A stretch of DNA of 64,000 nucleotides from positions 272,583 to 336,582 of the forward strand of contig NZ_SWFP01000010.1 of the NCBI RefSeq assembly GCF_005869225.1, in the 5' to 3' direction. Source of the stretch: Dyadobacter bucti. GTDB lineage: Bacteria > Bacteroidota > Bacteroidia > Cytophagales > Spirosomataceae. Position numbers and translations under genes: made by a program. The notes beneath the pieces were generated by a model, which saw only the letters and a list, made by a program, of their open reading frames with translations, made no database searches and had not been told where the DNA came from. This document shows positions 61,384 to 64,000 of this stretch, piece by piece. Numbering within the stretch: the stretch's first letter is position 1; every line of letters starts with the position of its first letter.

Positions 61384-62858
61384 ATGAGAAAATTTTATGT
61401 TTCCTTCGCCCTCATTTTGTTTGTCGGCCTTGTCTCGGCCCAAACTGTAAAACCTTGCAAGCCCTGAGCGGAGTTGAAAAACCTGCAATTTCCTGATGTT
61501 ACGATTCTGGCCGCGGAGTCCAATGCCGGGGATACGATTAGGAATTCGGAGGAACCATGGCGCGGAACTATCGTTATCAGGAAGTCTTTCTGTCGCGTAC
61601 TGGGCAGGATAAGCCGGGAAATTAATTTTGAACTCCTTTTGCCTGACGAAGGCAATACGCGTTTTCTGATGTCAGGAGGAGGCGGTTTTGTTGGAAACAT
61701 TCAAAATGATTTTAAGTCTAAGATAGACGAAGGATTTGCAACCGCAGGCACCGACACCGGCCACGAGGGAGGTGGCGATGCCAAATGGGCGTAAAACAAC
61801 ATGGAGCGACAGCTCAACTTCGGGCGGCTTGCCATCCATCGTACCGCCGTGGTTTCGAAAGCCATTATGCAAAATTATTACGGTGCAGCACCTTCCAAAT
61901 CGTATTTTGTAGGCTGCTCGCGTGGGGGCGGGCAGGCGATGGTGGAGGCTCAATATTATCCCGAGGATTTTGACGGGATCGTGGCCGGGGCACCAGCATT
62001 CGCCTGGCCGGCAATTGCTGCTAAGTTTTTGCAGCACAGCCAATTCAATTATCCGAATCCGAAAGATCCGAACCCGGTCATTACTACCGATAATCTCAAA
62101 CTTTTACACAAGGAAGTTCTGAAACAATGTGACCAACTCGATGGGACGGGTGACGGGATCATCAACAACCCAGGTAAATGCAGGTTTGATTTTTCTAAAT
62201 TACCTGTTTGCGCTAACCAAAAACCGGGAAACGCATGTCTTACAAAAGCCCAGCTCGTGGCAATCAAGTCGATTTACAGTCCTTTGGTTGCCAATGGCAA
62301 CCAAATTTATCCCGGTTTTCCATTTGGCGGAGAAGCCGAGGGCGGTTCCTGGGACCCGTGGATTACTGCGGCAGTTTCCGCCCGGCAAAAAGAGCCCAGC
62401 CTGCATTATATGTTTGCTACAAACATTTTTAAGTATCTCATCTTCAACGATTCTACATTTAACTATACGAAGTACAACTTCCAAAATTTCGCCTTGGAAC
62501 TGCGTATGCTTCATCTTACCTGGATGCCACCAGTACCGATTACAGCGGGTTCAAAAAACGAAATGGCAAAATCATTTTTTTTCACGGATGGAATGACGCT
62601 GCACTCTCGGCAAACGCAACCATTGAGCATTACAATGGCATTTTAAAAACTGACAAAGACGCACAGTCTTTTGCAAGACTGTTCCTTCTTCCGGGTGTTC
62701 TGCACTGCGGCGGCGGCCCAGGCTGCGACAGGGTAGACTGGGTCAGCCTTATTATAGACTGGGTAGAACAGTCGAAAGCGCCTGACCAGATCATTGCTTC
62801 GAAACAGGTCGGGGAAAAGGTTGCTACCAGGGCTGTTTTTGCTTATCCGAAGGAGTAG
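61384..62858 (+). pseudogene. Tannase/feruloyl esterase family gene broken by at least four frameshifts
   Basis: Starts with an intact signal peptide (MRKFYVSFALILFVGLVSAQ) but then stops at 61468. Tannase-family sequence continues in other frames: KNLQFPDVTILAAESNAGDT to DGFATAGTDTGHEGGGDAKWA (61474-61794), NNMERQLNFGRLAIHRTAVVSKAI with nucleophile GCSRGGGQAM to NFQNFALE (to about 62500), then TAYASSYLDAT..HGWNDAAL and VLHCGGGPGCDRVDW to PKE (to 62858), the last two holding the catalytic Asp and His. All pieces are in order and together give a normal length near 490 aa, so decay is recent and due to small indels (or sequencing errors). Confidence 0.82.
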
Positions 62859-63167
62859 GGGGTGTTGCTTCTCAAATTAAGATCTGAATTAGAAATTGTC
62901 GAACCATAGAACGGCGGTCATCACGTTAGGATCTGTCTCACGAAACGTCCGGAAATTGGGGCAGATCCGGGCAGGTAGGCGATAGGGTACCGTCTCAAGC
63001 AAATCACATATAATCTCAAGTTTTACCGACATCCATTGCTAACAAGCCGTCTTATTTTTGACCGGTCCAACGAACGATTTACTCTTTCGCTGATCCACGC
63101 ACTATCAACCTATACCCTGAATATTCTTGCCGGCTTACCAACAAGATTTGTTCTTAAAAATAGAAAT
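62859..63167. other. Intergenic, 309 bp, with one hairpin
   Basis: GGATCTGTCTC (62929-62939) pairs with GGGGCAGATCC (62958-62968), an 11-bp stem with two G-U pairs and an 18-nt loop. No T run follows. The G-G-A-T-C-T-G-T-C-T-C end resembles the inverted-repeat ends of some insertion sequences, so it may be a scar. An ORF reading into the NTF2-like gene from 63036 has no support. Confidence 0.35.
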
Positions 63168-63548
63168 ATGGAAAAAATAGAAATTACCAAACAAGACGTT
63201 GTCGAAGCTGAAAACAAACTTTTTTCGGCTCAACTTGTGAGCAACGTTGACATTCTTGACCAATTGTTACACGATGATCTAATTGCAGTTGCGCCGACAG
63301 GACAAGTTCTGACCAAAAAAATGGACTTGGATTCACATAAAGCAAAAACCATGATTATTGAAGACGCTTCAACAAAAATTGATGACATTAAAATATTTGG
63401 CGACACCGCACTTTCAATCGTTACAATGACAGCGAAAGGGAAAATGATGGGAACACCATTGGAGGGTAAATTTAGATATTTTAGAGTTTGGAAACGCTTT
63501 GATGATGGGTTGAAAGTGATCGGTGCAAGCTTTATGCAACTACCATAA
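63168..63548 (+). CDS. NTF2/SnoaL-like (DUF4440) protein
   Basis: Protein of 126 aa from ATG 63168; the open frame extends 44 codons further upstream but that part is unlike any protein. EITKQDVVEAENKLFSAQLVSNVDILDQLLHDDLIAVAPTGQVLTK..LD is the helical opening of the SnoaL-like cone fold, and DDIKIFGDTALSIVTMTAKGKMMGTPLEGKFRYFRVWKRFDDGLKVIGASFMQL is its beta-sheet half (the RVWxR..GWRVVaaH type ending). Usually small-molecule binding or isomerising proteins; substrate unknown. No partner genes. Confidence 0.85.
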   Translation: MEKIEITKQDVVEAENKLFSAQLVSNVDILDQLLHDDLIAVAPTGQVLTKKMDLDSHKAKTMIIEDASTKIDDIKIFGDTALSIVTMTAKGKMMGTPLEGKFRYFRVWKRFDDGLKVIGASFMQLP

Positions 63549-63922
63549 TATGCGGAATCAGATCCCGGAAACATTAATTACTGATTCATGCGGCTCATCC
63601 GGATGTCTCACCTGATCTTTTAAAAATAGGATTTTCAATATCTAACTGAAACCGTTAATATTCAGGACCTGCGCATTCATTTGTAGCGGTTAAAACCCAT
63701 TTTTAGCGAATGTGAATGCCTCACAACGACCAGAGGTGTGTATTTGGTATTGTCATACATTGCGGGAGTTTATGTAAATAATTGATAATGAGTATTTTGT
63801 ATATTTTTTTGTATCTAAAATGCTGAGTATGGATTATTGGGTTGTATGTCGTTGTGAAAACCGAAAGGTTCGTTGAGGTGGTTCCGAAAAGCGGCACACA
63901 TTTTTGCACAACATGATGCAAA
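63549..63922. other. Intergenic, 374 bp, probable left end of an insertion sequence
   Basis: No gene. TCACAACGAC (63721-63730) and GTCGTTGTGA (63848-63857) form a perfect 10-bp inverted repeat 117 bp apart, and TTTTGCA-N8-TGCAAAA (63902-63923) lies directly at the transposase start. The IS end is expected in this interval, but without the right end it cannot be fixed. Confidence 0.35.
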
Positions 63923-64000
63923 ATGAAAGACCAAAAATCTGTAAAAAGTCGTCGGAGCTACGACGCTGAGTTCAAGGAAGAAATGATCAGAATGCTCGTT
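63923..64000 (+). mobile_element. IS3-type transposase orfA, 3' end cut by window edge
   Basis: The 26 codons from ATG 63923 to the window end are open: MKDQKSVKSRRSYDAEFKEE followed by MIRMLV. RRSYDAEFKEEMIRML is the first helix of the HTH_Tnp_1 domain that opens IS3-family OrfA proteins (typically RR.Y..EFK.E.VR.L). Everything else of the element lies beyond the right edge, so the subgroup cannot be set. Confidence 0.75.

Noticed and set aside
63721..63921. Minus-strand ORF (66 codons) near the right edge
   Set aside because: It covers the presumed IS end and has a low-complexity translation; more likely non-coding.
1..64000. CRISPR arrays, rRNA and tRNA genes
   Set aside because: No regularly spaced repeats and no tRNA- or rRNA-like stretches were noticed when reading the window; this was by eye and a short tRNA could be missed.

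Overview
The window is chromosomal DNA of a Bacteroidota bacterium, most likely a Cytophagales member close to Dyadobacter/Spirosoma. The evidence is two SusC/SusD pairs, a FucP/GH29 fucose locus, many Gfo/Idh, DUF6807 and Tat-exported proteins typical of that group, and almost no Shine-Dalgarno sequences. No rRNA, tRNA or CRISPR array was seen. Family names come from reading the translated proteins, not from database searches.

Layout. (1) 1-4.1 kb: L-fucose use (short-chain dehydrogenase cut by the left edge, RhaM-type mutarotase, FucP symporter, secreted GH29 fucosidase), closed by a strong hairpin. (2) 4.3-19.8 kb: a complete urea supercluster on the + strand: outer-membrane porin, UrtABCDE urea ABC importer, a membrane sensor kinase and LuxR-type response regulator, urease UreABC, accessory UreEFGD and a probable nickel permease. 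A 12-bp motif, ATACYTASGTAT, recurs before the porin, the kinase and ureA. (3) 19.8-42.0 kb: a sugar-acid utilisation locus with a divergent SSS symporter, LacI regulator, Fe-alcohol dehydrogenase, DapA-family aldolase, PdxA2, DUF1537 acid-sugar kinase, exported Gfo/Idh oxidoreductase, DUF6807 protein, SusCD, a Tat-exported DapA-like protein, a second SusCD and a secreted protein of unknown family. Three near-identical LacI palindromes mark its promoters.

(4) 42.3-43.3 kb: a lone DsbA/FrnE-type protein. (5) 43.8-55.4 kb: a glycosyltransferase island, visibly poorer in G+C from about 48 kb on. It has five glycosyltransferases and a TIGR04325-type methyltransferase, then a tightly overlapping operon of PqqD-like protein, HPr-kinase-like protein, a double-GT2 protein, a GT2, an ABC exporter and an NTP_transf_5 nucleotidyltransferase. 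PqqD, HPr kinase, this nucleotidyltransferase and an ABC exporter are the accessory set of lasso-peptide (RiPP) loci, but the two lasso-forming enzymes are absent and glycosyltransferases take their place. This is the best candidate for an undescribed system here.

(6) 55.7-64 kb: mixed accessory and decaying DNA. It holds a TonB-C/MORN-like protein, an apparently internally deleted antitoxin, an XRE regulator with a membrane protein, an alcohol dehydrogenase/TetR pair sharing palindromic operators, an AraC pseudogene, a tannase pseudogene with several frameshifts, an NTF2-like protein, and the start of an IS3-type transposase cut by the right edge.
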